Shown here: in pieces, positions 17,678 through 26,382 of the stretch
How the letters are laid out: each line of letters begins with the position of its first letter
How positions within the stretch are numbered: the first letter of the stretch is position 1
NCBI GenBank assembly: GCA_051208045.1
Contig: JBPJFY010000001.1
Span: 186,001 to 250,000 of the forward strand
Direction: 5' to 3'
From: LZORAL124-50-18 sp051208045
GTDB taxonomy: Bacteria > Pseudomonadota > Gammaproteobacteria > Pseudomonadales > Oleiphilaceae
DNA: 64,000 bases
Position numbers and translations under genes: made by a program
The notes under the pieces: model-generated
What the model saw: the letters and a program-made list of their open reading frames with translations, nothing else
The model's database searches: none
Told to the model about the DNA's origin: nothing

Positions 17678-19051
17678 TTATTTCCCTTTTTTCGCGGGCA
17701 CAGAACTGTTCAGATCTCGATCGTAACTGAGCCGCTTGGCGGCTTCCAGAGTGAGTAACTGCATAAACGCCTTGACCTCACCGTCGCTGCCGACGGGAGC
17801 GCCACCGTCACCACCGCCACCAAAAACAGTGGTGGGTACCTGTCGTTTGGCAAATGCTTCTGCCCAGATACGCTGGATGGCCACTTCAGCCTCCAGTTTC
17901 TGCGCCAGTGCGTTATCGGCCTCAAGAATGACTCGCTTCTGGTAGGCTTCGGCTTCTGCCAGCGTTCGCTTGGTTTCCGCCTCGATCTTGGCTTTTTCCA
18001 GGTTGATTTGTGCCGTATCTTTCGCGATGGCGGCCTGCTCCTTGAACTTTTCTGCCGCAGTGATTGCCAATTGTTTTTCCGTCTCCGCTTCAGTTGTCTT
18101 CTGAATCTGTTCGACCTTCGCTTTCGCCTGTCGCTCGGCGACTTCACGCTCACCACGGGCAATGGCCAGCAAGCGCTGCTCTTCTTCCTGGGTACGTTGC
18201 TCCCGGGCAATGGCGCGATCAGCGGAAGCCTGCTGTTTCAGCTGCATGCGCTGGACGAATTTCTGGTTCGGGCTGATGTCGGTCACCAGAGCGGACACCA
18301 CAGTAATGCCAAAGTCGGTGAACCGCTGCTTCTTACGTTTGGGCAGGCCACTTTCATCCAGCACCTTGCGTACGACGAACGCCAGTTTGGTCTCGTTACC
18401 GTACTTTTCCTGATTGGCTCCCAGAGCGACGTTGGCAGAGCCTTTGACTTCCCGGCCGCTTTGCACTTCCACTTCCTGTCGCTGTACCAGGAAGATGCCG
18501 TTGCTCATCTGGTTTTCAAATTCGGAGTTGAACTGGGTGCGTCCACCGGCATAGTACTCTTCCGCGCTCATCAAAGAGGCGTTGGCCTGCAAGGTTTCCT
18601 TGAATGCGGGGATCAGCGATGTGCGCAGGAGATTTTCCGGCGAACGATATTCATGCGCCAGTTTCAGAAAGGATTCCCGGTCGGAAGGGATGGCGTAGCG
18701 CACCGTCGCCTGAGCATGGGCATCGACCTGATCCAGAAACATGATGTTCATAGGGGGCAGGTTGGCTGAAGTGTTGTCTGAGTCACGTTCGGCACGAATG
18801 CCGGTGGATTCCCCGGACACGGCTTGCACGGTCATCGCACGTTTCCATGAGTTCCAGCGACCAAACAAATAAAATTTATAGCCGACATCAAACACGACTT
18901 CTTCATTCCCGGTCAGCGTTCTTACGTGATAAATATAACCGGGCTCCGCATAAAACAGCGAACGATCGACAATAACGCCGAGAATGACAACGATGGCCAA
19001 TGTCATAATCGCTTTGAGGCCAAAGGCCTTGGCGGCAGTTTTATCAACCAT
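17678..19051 (-). CDS. SPFH/band 7 domain membrane protein
   Basis: A 457-residue protein; ATG 19051 follows AAGGA, and a 50-residue upstream extension has no support. One membrane segment (about residues 14-33, IMTLAIVVILGVIVDRSLF) is followed by an SPFH-type domain (about 40-290) and a long charged coiled coil rich in Ala, Glu, Lys and Gln (about 280-410). The C-terminus has a glycine stretch GGGGDGG. SPFH proteins oligomerise into membrane microdomain scaffolds and often control proteases, but no HflK/HflC-like partner or NfeD is next to it. It lies 31 bases after a PepSY gene on the same strand, probably one transcript. Confidence 0.85.
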   Translation of the reverse strand: MVDKTAAKAFGLKAIMTLAIVVILGVIVDRSLFYAEPGYIYHVRTLTGNEEVVFDVGYKFYLFGRWNSWKRAMTVQAVSGESTGIRAERDSDNTSANLPPMNIMFLDQVDAHAQATVRYAIPSDRESFLKLAHEYRSPENLLRTSLIPAFKETLQANASLMSAEEYYAGGRTQFNSEFENQMSNGIFLVQRQEVEVQSGREVKGSANVALGANQEKYGNETKLAFVVRKVLDESGLPKRKKQRFTDFGITVVSALVTDISPNQKFVQRMQLKQQASADRAIAREQRTQEEEQRLLAIARGEREVAERQAKAKVEQIQKTTEAETEKQLAITAAEKFKEQAAIAKDTAQINLEKAKIEAETKRTLAEAEAYQKRVILEADNALAQKLEAEVAIQRIWAEAFAKRQVPTTVFGGGGDGGAPVGSDGEVKAFMQLLTLEAAKRLSYDRDLNSSVPAKKGK

Positions 19052-19082
19052 GGGAAAATCCTTTTTTGGTGAGTGGAGGAGT

Positions 19083-19808
19083 CTAAAGTTTAGCAGCCGA
19101 TCGCGTGCGGGCCAAAATTCTGCGCCGACTGCTCCACCAAAGCACAACACCGCTGAGTGAGGTAAAGATCGCCAGCGCAGAAAAGAGCTGGAGCAGGCCA
19201 TGATTGAAGTCGTCCCTGGCCTCGTAGTCCATCACATGCAACATCCATAAGAAATCAAAGATGCGCCATCGGGTTGTGCGCGCGGCAATCACGGCGCCGC
19301 TGTGTCCATCCAAATACAAATGGAGGCTTTCGCTGCCCTCGAAAACAACGCGATAGGCGGGCAGGGGTGCGCCACGAAATTCATCGTCCATGGGCACCTC
19401 CGTGATCCAGTCCAGAGCGCTGATTTCGCCGGCTTGGGGGGCATACTGTCGGGCGAGTTCAGTAATTTTTTCCCGGTCGAGTGCTCCGGTGGTCTGCCCG
19501 GTGCAAAAGCCAAACCAGTGCGTGTGGCCATCTTCTCGCAATTTCCAGAAATGCCCTGCCGCTGTGCTGACTTTCTGGATCTGGCGGTTTTCCAGAGGGT
19601 AAGAAGTGTTTATGTGCTGAAGGGCTGCAGAGCCGTCACAGGTCAGCGCGGGAATCGGCTGCGATCGCTCCACGAGGTGATCACCATGAATTTCATCGAT
19701 CGGCATGATGCTGAAATAAAAACCGCCGAGGGACCAGAAAAATAACTGCAAGGCGACCACGAGGGCCAGGTAGCGATGCAGCTTTCGGATTAACAGGCGA
19801 GCAGTCAT
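19083..19808 (-). CDS. PepSY domain-containing membrane protein
   Basis: A 241-residue protein with an N-terminal membrane segment (LALVVALQLFFWSLGGFYFS), a periplasmic middle part containing a PepSY-like segment (YRVVFEGSESLHLYLDGHSGAVIAA), and a C-terminal membrane segment (FSALAIFTSLSGVVLWW). The closing WRIFDFLWMLHVMDY and LSGVVLWWSSRRRI motifs match PepSY-associated helices of iron-regulated membrane proteins. Such proteins may serve in periplasmic reduction or protease inhibition; function here unknown. Upstream of and probably co-transcribed with the SPFH gene. Confidence 0.8.
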   Translation of the reverse strand: MTARLLIRKLHRYLALVVALQLFFWSLGGFYFSIMPIDEIHGDHLVERSQPIPALTCDGSAALQHINTSYPLENRQIQKVSTAAGHFWKLREDGHTHWFGFCTGQTTGALDREKITELARQYAPQAGEISALDWITEVPMDDEFRGAPLPAYRVVFEGSESLHLYLDGHSGAVIAARTTRWRIFDFLWMLHVMDYEARDDFNHGLLQLFSALAIFTSLSGVVLWWSSRRRILARTRSAAKL

Positions 19809-19950
19809 TCAGGGGCTCCGGCGGTGAAGAATACGGTGATGGATGCTTGAGAGCATCGGGAAATTCAGCCGCGCATACTAATCCGTCGTGGGCGCGCTGT
19901 CCAATACTGCGCCGCGGTCTCTCGTTTAGAAGCGTCTATGCCTGAGGGGA

Positions 19951-19978
19951 CTGCGCACCCGTGGAGTCGGGTGCGCAG
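19951..19978 (-). terminator. Very stable stem-loop after the CocE-type hydrolase
   Basis: Eleven-base perfect arms CTGCGCACCCG (19951-19961) and CGGGTGCGCAG (19968-19978) around a six-base loop, 24 bases beyond the hydrolase stop codon. No T-run follows on the minus strand, so it may work as a Rho-assisted terminator or 3' protective hairpin. Confidence 0.55.
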
Positions 19979-20001
19979 GGGAGACCCCTTGATGGTTGGG
20001 A

Positions 20002-21654
20002 TCAGTCGACGAGTGGAAGTGTGAGCGTGGACTGATAGTCTGAATCGTGCTTGAACTTCACATTGTAGAGATTCAGGGTAGGTGGCGCATAGAGCATATC
20101 GAACGTGTCGAAGGCGATGGCGATGCGGTGGCCCGCAGGCACATCATAGGCTGTGGCCAGAAGTTCAAAGTCCAGCGCGACCCGTTGGCCAGGTGTGGCG
20201 TCATAGCGTGTTACCGGGCCGTGAGTGATGAGCTTGCCAATACCCAGGGCGTCCACGTCGTACAGGTAACCAATCAGCTGCATCTGCTTCCGGGAAGGCG
20301 CGACATTGACGGTAACTTTGGGAATGCCGCGAATTTTCATGGTGTCGCTTAATCGGTCACTCTGGTAAGCAATGCTGTGCAATCGATTAAGCAGGGGGAT
20401 GGAGGCTTTCACCGGCGTCTTTAAGTGGGCATCCAGAATTTCGGACAGGATGGGAATGCCAGTGGTCGCCCCCGAGTCCAGCCCGGAGTTCACGGTATTC
20501 GTGACGGTCCACCAGGAACTGTAGGGGCGATCGCGAAGTTCGCCCTGGGTGAACCAGCTGCGGGGTCCCATATAGAAGGTTTTGTCTTCCGCTTCCGGAA
20601 TCGGCCAGGTGCTGAATTCTTCCCGCTGGTAACTCAAGTCTGTTTGCATTGTGAAGCCGGGACGGTCCATGATGCCCGTGTTCTCGCCTTTCAACCAATG
20701 GTCAAACCAGTCGTGGGTGTTTTGCCAGGTATAGTTTTCCAGACCGATCAGCCCAAAACCTTCGCCACTGGCGTGCGTGCCCTGATTGAGATCCAGTCGT
20801 TTGGGGCCGGTGAGGGAATCATAGAAGCGCATCACCTGATTGGGGTGGAACAGGTAGTCCGAGAAGTTATTGGCCAGATATATGGGTACCTGGCGCTCAT
20901 TTATCAGGTGCACCAGCGGTGCTGCCGAGCGCTCCGCGGCCCAGGCCATGGTTTCAGGCACGTTCTGATGGGTGATCAGGTTCAAGTAGTTTTCAGCAAT
21001 GCTGGGGTCCATGGAGCCCGTGAGATAGCCGCTCGCAACCAGGAAAAAACCCCAGAAGAGTCGAGGGGATTGCTCGCCATATAAGGCATCCTGCAAGTCG
21101 CCCCAGGTGCTCATCGCGACTGCCGTTTTGATGCGCGGTTCCAGAGCGGCCCCTCGCAAACCCATGCCGGAGCCATAGGAAATACCGCTGATGCCGATGT
21201 TGTTCATGTCAGCGTTGGTATCTGTTTGCAGCCAGTCCACAATGGCGGTGAGATCCATCATGTCACCGTCCGCGATCACATTGATGAGTCCATCGGAGCA
21301 GCCCCATCCGCGAGCACTGTAGCTCAGCACCTGATACCCTTTTTTGGCAAATTGCGCCGCCTGAATGATGTATTCATGCTCGTCCACCACCCAGCTGTTC
21401 ACGAAAATGATGGTGGGCCAGCCCTCTGCCGGAGGGGTTGTTTTGGGCACCATCAGGTTAGCGGCGAGCCGCGTGCCATCGGGTGAGGTGATGAACAGGT
21501 CATCCTGAAAACTGTAATGGGGGTTTTCCGGCAGATTCAGTTCGATACAGATGTTCGCACTGCTCACTTGAGAGAATGAGAGGCTGCACATCAGCAGCAG
21601 GCACCACTGAACCGGGTGCCAAAACGCACGGGTGTTGTTAAGTCGTTTGACCAT
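20002..21654 (-). CDS. Secreted CocE/NonD family (S15-like) alpha/beta hydrolase
   Basis: A 550-residue protein; ATG 21654 is preceded by AGGAG and opens a signal peptide (WCLLLMCSLSFSQVSSA). The alpha/beta hydrolase domain has the nucleophile motif GISYGSG (Ser159), the family motifs SARGWGCSDG and a histidine candidate in LNQGTHASGEG. The C-terminal third is the beta-rich domain typical of X-Pro dipeptidyl peptidase/cocaine esterase-type enzymes (TPGQRVALDFELLATAYDVPAGHRIAIAF). It probably hydrolyses esters or peptides in the periplasm or outside. Substrate unknown. It is divergent from the hybrid kinase. Confidence 0.87.
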   Translation of the reverse strand: MVKRLNNTRAFWHPVQWCLLLMCSLSFSQVSSANICIELNLPENPHYSFQDDLFITSPDGTRLAANLMVPKTTPPAEGWPTIIFVNSWVVDEHEYIIQAAQFAKKGYQVLSYSARGWGCSDGLINVIADGDMMDLTAIVDWLQTDTNADMNNIGISGISYGSGMGLRGAALEPRIKTAVAMSTWGDLQDALYGEQSPRLFWGFFLVASGYLTGSMDPSIAENYLNLITHQNVPETMAWAAERSAAPLVHLINERQVPIYLANNFSDYLFHPNQVMRFYDSLTGPKRLDLNQGTHASGEGFGLIGLENYTWQNTHDWFDHWLKGENTGIMDRPGFTMQTDLSYQREEFSTWPIPEAEDKTFYMGPRSWFTQGELRDRPYSSWWTVTNTVNSGLDSGATTGIPILSEILDAHLKTPVKASIPLLNRLHSIAYQSDRLSDTMKIRGIPKVTVNVAPSRKQMQLIGYLYDVDALGIGKLITHGPVTRYDATPGQRVALDFELLATAYDVPAGHRIAIAFDTFDMLYAPPTLNLYNVKFKHDSDYQSTLTLPLVD

Positions 21655-21961
21655 GGTTACTTTGCTCCTTTCCTTGGTTAACTTTATTTTTATCGTGTTC
21701 GCCGTACTGCTTAACCGGTGAGGAACGGGAGTGTCCACTTTACGGCACTGCCTTCAAAGTGGAAACGACAGTTCACGCCATTCCTAGGACAGTTTCTGCC
21801 GTTGCTGTGCCCCGGTAAAAAAATTGTGGTGGGGTTCGCGAATTGCCCGGGATCAACATTGGCTAAGTGTCCCATATTGCCTATAGTAAGAAGAGGTGAA
21901 ATTTTAATCAGAGTGGTCGGCTCTTGAGCGTGTGTTTCGTGGGCCCTGGCCGGAGCAGAAA
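21655..21961. promoter_or_regulatory. Divergent intergenic region with inverted repeat
   Basis: This 307-base region separates the secreted hydrolase (minus) from the hybrid kinase (plus) and must hold both promoters. It contains a perfect inverted repeat TCCACTTT (21734-21741) / AAAGTGGA (21756-21763), a plausible regulator site. No small gene is visible. Confidence 0.4.
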
Positions 21962-23647
21962 GTGACTGAGACAGTAACAGCACAGCCCAACGGTGTGAGT
22001 GGGCAGAAAAAGCCCCTGTTTCGCCCCAGTAAACCGAAGGTTCTGCCAAAAGATGCATTGCCCCCCTGGTGGGTGCTGGTGGTGGATGATGACCCGACGG
22101 TGCATCAGATGACAGATCTGGTGTTGCGTGAGTTTGCCTTCGAGGCACGCCCGGTAAGAATCATCAATGCGTATTCTGCGGGTGAAGCGCTGAAAATTCT
22201 GCGGGAGCGGGATGATGTGGCCGTTGCCTTTGTGGATGTGGTGATGGAAGAAGACACGGCGGGCCTGGATCTGGTGCGCTGGGTACGTAATGAACTGGCC
22301 AATCGTGAGATTCAACTCATTCTTCGTACCGGTCAGCCAGGGAGTGCCCCGGAGTTGGAGGTGCTACTGGAATATGAAATCAACGATTACTGCCAGAAGG
22401 CCGAACTGACGCAGACGCGCCTGCTGACCGCTCTGGTATCTGCGCTGCGGAACTACAAACGGGTGGTCATGGCGGACACCCTGCATAACCAGCAAAAGCT
22501 GGCGCGATCCATTGATGAAGCGAAAACGCTTTTCTTCGCTCAGGCCAGTCATGAGTTGCGGACGCCTGTTTCCGGAATGATCGGGCTCTGTGACGTATTG
22601 CAGGGCACAGCCTTGTCGGAGGAGCAATCCGCGTATGTTCGCTCCATTGCCGATAATGGTCAAATGTTGCTGACCCTGGTAAATGATATTCTGGACTTTT
22701 CCAAGTTGCAGGCCGGGAAGTTTGAACTGGAAGAGGTGGACTTCCATCTGCGCGAGTTGATTGAGAGTGTGGCGCGGCTGTTGCAACCACTTTGTCCGCC
22801 AGAGGTCTTGCTTCAGACGAGCATTGCCCCAGATGTGCCGGATCTGGCGAAAGGGGACCCGGTGCGTCTCAAGCAGATTCTGAACAATCTTGCCGGCAAT
22901 GCGTTGAAATTTACCGCACAAGGGGAAGTGCGCATCGAGGTGTCCATGGGGCAGAGAGATAAGTCTGCCTTGCCGGAAGGATTTGTTATTCAGGTAGCGG
23001 TCGCCGACACCGGGCTTGGGATTGCGGCGGATAAGCTACCCAAACTGTTTGGCGATTATGAGCAGGTGCGCACCCCGGGTGGGGCGCCGATGGGGACCGG
23101 ACTGGGATTGTCTATTTGTCGCAAGCTCTGCCGGTTGATGGCGGGCGATATCGGGGTGACCAGTGAAGTTGGGAAAGGCAGCGTGTTTACCTTTACCGCG
23201 TGCTTGAAGCCGGGTGAAGAACGCGTGGAGCAGACCAGACGTGCGCAGCCTGTCATGTCGCCACGCCAAACCCATATATTGGTGACGGATGACAACCCGA
23301 CCAATCGGCTGATTGCCAAAAAATCACTCGAAAAGCTGGGTTTTCAGGTTCGACTGGCGGAAAGTGGCGAGGAAACACTGCACATTTTGGCGCGTGAGCC
23401 GGTGGATCTGATCCTGATGGACTGCCACATGCCGGAAATGGATGGATTTGAATTGACGCATCAGATTCGTGCCTCCGGTGAGCCTTTTCACAATGTGCCC
23501 ATCATTGCCTGTTCTGCCACGGATGATATCTCGGAGAAGCAACAGTGCATCCGCTGTGGGATGAATGATTTTCTCGGCAAGCCCATTCAGAAAGAAGCGC
23601 TGCGCGAGATGCTGGGTAAGTGGCTGGGTTACCGCTCGTTTATGTGA
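21962..23647 (+). CDS. Hybrid sensor histidine kinase, REC-HisKA-HATPase-REC
   Basis: A 561-residue soluble kinase. GTG at 21962 has GGAG six bases upstream; a GTG at 21932 is the longer option. Order: an N-terminal receiver (about 35-150; WVLVVDDDPTV, phosphoacceptor in VAFVDVVMEED), HisKA with FAQASHELRTPVSGMIG, HATPase with NNLAGNALKFT, DTGLGIAADKLP and GTGLGLSICRK, and a C-terminal receiver (HILVTDDNPTNR, phosphoacceptor in LILMDCHMPEMDG, lysine in FLGKPI). There is no membrane segment, so it takes input through the N-terminal receiver or protein contacts. No Hpt or output gene is adjacent. Confidence 0.9.
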   Translation: MTETVTAQPNGVSGQKKPLFRPSKPKVLPKDALPPWWVLVVDDDPTVHQMTDLVLREFAFEARPVRIINAYSAGEALKILRERDDVAVAFVDVVMEEDTAGLDLVRWVRNELANREIQLILRTGQPGSAPELEVLLEYEINDYCQKAELTQTRLLTALVSALRNYKRVVMADTLHNQQKLARSIDEAKTLFFAQASHELRTPVSGMIGLCDVLQGTALSEEQSAYVRSIADNGQMLLTLVNDILDFSKLQAGKFELEEVDFHLRELIESVARLLQPLCPPEVLLQTSIAPDVPDLAKGDPVRLKQILNNLAGNALKFTAQGEVRIEVSMGQRDKSALPEGFVIQVAVADTGLGIAADKLPKLFGDYEQVRTPGGAPMGTGLGLSICRKLCRLMAGDIGVTSEVGKGSVFTFTACLKPGEERVEQTRRAQPVMSPRQTHILVTDDNPTNRLIAKKSLEKLGFQVRLAESGEETLHILAREPVDLILMDCHMPEMDGFELTHQIRASGEPFHNVPIIACSATDDISEKQQCIRCGMNDFLGKPIQKEALREMLGKWLGYRSFM

Positions 23648-23661
23648 TGGCGCAAGATGCC

Positions 23662-24546
23662 CTATTGCATCGCGGCACAGATGCCATTCAGCACGCGCCA
23701 TTTTTTTGCGCACCAGGCGGGTGCCAGCAGCAGGGAGGTCGAGGCCGTGCCCGTCAGCCGGTGCACATAAACATTCTTGGGTAAGCGCTTCAGCATGGCG
23801 GCTACCGTCGTAATGTATTCTTCTTCCGTAATCGGTTCATAGCCCCCCTGTTTCCACTGGCGAGCCAACTGTGTGCCTTTCACGACATGCAGCGGGTGGA
23901 TTTTAATACCATTGGTACCCAGTGCCAGAACCCGGTCCAAAGAGTCCAGACTTCTCGCCGCCGGCTCGCCAGGCAGGCCGACAATCAGGTGTGTGCAGAT
24001 CTGCAGGCCGCGTTGCTGCGCGCGTGCCACCGCGTCTTTATACTCGTCAAAACCATGTCCCCGATTAACCCGTTCGAGCGCGTCATCGAAGGCGGATTGC
24101 AAGCCCAGTTCGAGCCACACTTCATAGCCTTTTTCCTGAATCTCCGCCAGTAGATCCAGTACTGCGTCAGGCACACAATCCGGCCGGGTGCCCACCGACA
24201 GCCCAATCACCTGTTCCACTTTCAATGCTTCGTAGTAAAGTGCTCGTAGTTCCGCGACATCCGCGTAGGTGTTGGTGTAGGACTGGAAGTAGGCCATGAA
24301 CTTTGTCGCGTGGGTGCGACGCTGAATGATGGCTTGTCCGGCCAGTATCTGCTCTCGAACAGAGGCTAGCATGGTGGAATTGGGAGAAAAGGAGCTGTTG
24401 TTGCAAAACGTGCAGCCGCCAATGCCTTTGGTCCCGTCCCGGTTGGGGCAGGTAAACGCCGCATTCACCGACACCTTATGCACGCGTTCACCCCATTTGT
24501 TTCTCAAGTGTGTGCTCAGCATGGGTACGTGCTTGGTCAGGTCCAC
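23662..24546 (-). CDS. yhcC: TIGR01212 family radical SAM protein (YhcC)
   Basis: About 294 residues. GTG at 24546 is preceded by AGGAG seven bases away, much better than a GTG at 24588, and gives the expected N-terminus VDLTKHVPMLSTHLRNKWGE. The [4Fe-4S] cysteines are in CPNRDGTKGIGGCTFC, the spacing of this family rather than the simple CxxxCxxC. SVGTRPDC and ELGLQSAFD follow as in E. coli YhcC. The cytoplasmic role is not established. It is 69 bases behind an AraC regulator and convergent with the hybrid kinase. Confidence 0.9.
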   Translation of the reverse strand: MDLTKHVPMLSTHLRNKWGERVHKVSVNAAFTCPNRDGTKGIGGCTFCNNSSFSPNSTMLASVREQILAGQAIIQRRTHATKFMAYFQSYTNTYADVAELRALYYEALKVEQVIGLSVGTRPDCVPDAVLDLLAEIQEKGYEVWLELGLQSAFDDALERVNRGHGFDEYKDAVARAQQRGLQICTHLIVGLPGEPAARSLDSLDRVLALGTNGIKIHPLHVVKGTQLARQWKQGGYEPITEEEYITTVAAMLKRLPKNVYVHRLTGTASTSLLLAPAWCAKKWRVLNGICAAMQ

Positions 24547-24615
24547 CCCGGTTCTCCTTCGTCTTGGAAAAAGGGGAAAATCTAGCACGGTTTTTCTCGT
24601 GCGAGTTGACCGGCG

Positions 24616-25683
24616 TCAACTCGCCAGTGCTTGCTGACGTTGTCGGAAATTCGCCGGGCTTTCCTCTTCGCTCGAAAAGAACGCGCGATCAAAGGCGCGT
24701 CGCGACGAATAGCCAATGCGATGGGCAATGCTTTCGATGGAGTCTGCCGAATGTCTCAGGTGCTTTTTTGCGATTTCTATGCGGATTTCATCACGGAGCT
24801 GCTTGTACCGAAGCGTTTCCTGTTGCAGTTGCCGGTTCATGGTACGTAAACTGATGCCGAGCGCTTCAGCAGCCATTTCCTGAGAGGCGTTGAGTGGTAA
24901 AGTCTCTTTAACGAACAGGTGCCGAATCTTTTGAGACAAGGGGTGTTGGGCGTTGCGCGCCGTGAGCATGAGCCGCAGTTGGGGTTCGATTGCCGCAATG
25001 ACCGAGGGATTGGTGGGGCGCGCTTCATAGTTTAGCCAGTGTGCGTCAAAAGCAATTTCATAGTGGGGCTGGTCAAAGCACATCTGGGGACCAAACGCTT
25101 TGTGCAGGGCGGGCACATACCCTGGGAGCGGATGGCGGAACCGCACCTGCTTTAATTCAAATCGTTTCCCGCAATGCAGGTTAAACCAGCATTTCGTCGC
25201 GGCCAGCACAGCCTCGTAGCGACTGATTTCCCGGCTTTCAGGATCAAAATGCCAGCGCAACACTGCTTCCTGGTCGTCACCGAGCAGCGCGGGCGCTGGC
25301 TCGTCGGTAAAGAGGGTGTAATATTGGCACATGTAGCGGTAGGCCTGTGCCAAAGTACCACAGCTCAGCAACAAGTGTTGGAGCAGGTTATAGCTGCCCG
25401 TGCCCAGCCGGTAGCCGACCTTTAACCCCAAATGCGGCAGATTGAGTTCACGCTTCACAACACTATAAAGCAGGTCGGCCTGGCGAATGGTCATGCGCTG
25501 TTCGGGGTCACTGAGTAAATTTTCTGGAATGGATGTTGCCAGCGCCAGTCGCTTTTGTGACATCCCTAGCGATTGTGCAAACTGAATCAGGGGAATCATG
25601 GTGGAGCTACTCAGCGTCGTCTGCGACGCTCTGGTGGTTGGCGTAGGCGTGCCGTTCCGGTGGTTGCGGGTCGGTGGGTTCAT
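24616..25683 (-). CDS. AraC family regulator with arabinose-binding-like N-terminal domain
   Basis: A 355-residue regulator. After a Thr/Ser/Pro-rich N-terminal tail, residues ~30-220 form the N-terminal domain found in OruR/ArgR-like and lipid-regulator AraC proteins (LLQHLLLSCGTLAQAYRYMC, LRWHFDPESREISRY). The C-terminal helix-turn-helix domain includes ASQEMAAEALGISLRTMNRQL and SIESIAHRIGYSSRRAFDRAF. ATG 25683 has AGGGG upstream; an internal ATG at 25599 is possible. Effector and targets unknown; none of the neighbours is an obvious catabolic gene. Confidence 0.9.
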   Translation of the reverse strand: MNPPTRNHRNGTPTPTTRASQTTLSSSTMIPLIQFAQSLGMSQKRLALATSIPENLLSDPEQRMTIRQADLLYSVVKRELNLPHLGLKVGYRLGTGSYNLLQHLLLSCGTLAQAYRYMCQYYTLFTDEPAPALLGDDQEAVLRWHFDPESREISRYEAVLAATKCWFNLHCGKRFELKQVRFRHPLPGYVPALHKAFGPQMCFDQPHYEIAFDAHWLNYEARPTNPSVIAAIEPQLRLMLTARNAQHPLSQKIRHLFVKETLPLNASQEMAAEALGISLRTMNRQLQQETLRYKQLRDEIRIEIAKKHLRHSADSIESIAHRIGYSSRRAFDRAFFSSEEESPANFRQRQQALAS

Positions 25684-25858
25684 AGCGGGTGCCCCTGCTT
25701 GGCCTGTGGATCTGATTATTGTGATTATTAGGCGATTTGTACCATTTTAGGGGCATTGGGGGCGTGATTTCTGGTACAGATTTAACAAAACTGATCAAAT
25801 AGTGTCTGATACTGCAGATTAGGGAGAGGAAGTGTGAGGTGGTTTAACGCGAGGGAAA

Positions 25859-25892
25859 TAAAAAAAGCGCCTCCTTTCGGAATAGCGCTTTT
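25859..25892 (-). terminator. Intrinsic terminator of the cold shock gene
   Basis: On the minus strand the arms AAAAGCGC (25892-25885) and GCGCTTTT (25870-25863) are followed by further T residues, about 50 bases after the cold shock stop codon. The A-run on the other side may let it act in both directions. Confidence 0.8.
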
Positions 25893-25933
25893 CTTGCACT
25901 CTGAGCGTTATGCACGCTCAGTAGAACATGACC

Positions 25934-26140
25934 TTATAAAGGAACGATGTTCTCAGCCTGTGGGCCTTTTTTGCCTTGAGTGATGGTAAACTCAACTTTC
26001 TGGCCATCAGCCAGAGTTTTGAATCCATCGCCCTGAATAGCGCTGAAGTGAGCAAAAACATCTGGGCCAGATTCTTGTTGAATAAAACCAAAGCCTTTTG
26101 CTTCGTCGAACCATTTAACGGTTCCAGTGGTAGTCGACAT
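25934..26140 (-). CDS. Cold shock domain protein, CspA family
   Basis: A 68-residue single-domain protein with both RNA-binding motifs, KGFGFI (15-20) and VFAHF (28-32), and the conserved start TGTVKWFDEAKGFGF. It binds single-stranded nucleic acid and acts as an RNA chaperone in the cytoplasm. The 5' region up to the divergent GMC gene is AT-rich and about 240 bases long, room for the long structured leader common to csp genes. It has its own terminator, so it is a single-gene unit. Which csp paralogue cannot be told. Confidence 0.95.
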   Translation of the reverse strand: MSTTTGTVKWFDEAKGFGFIQQESGPDVFAHFSAIQGDGFKTLADGQKVEFTITQGKKGPQAENIVPL

Positions 26141-26382
26141 AAAAAAATCCTATAAAAATACAAATATGCGGCGTTCACAAAATGTGAATGCCATAAGGCT
26201 TGAAGCGGTGCAAATACTTATGTAAAACAGGACGAGGTACTCAAGACGTGACTTCGAAACGGCGTGCATAAATAGGCTTGCTACAAACTCTGTTTAGTAT
26301 AGGGTATTTCTTACGGGAGTCAACATCATCGAACGTAATGTTTATAAAACATACAAAAAATAACGATAATCGAGAAGAAACT

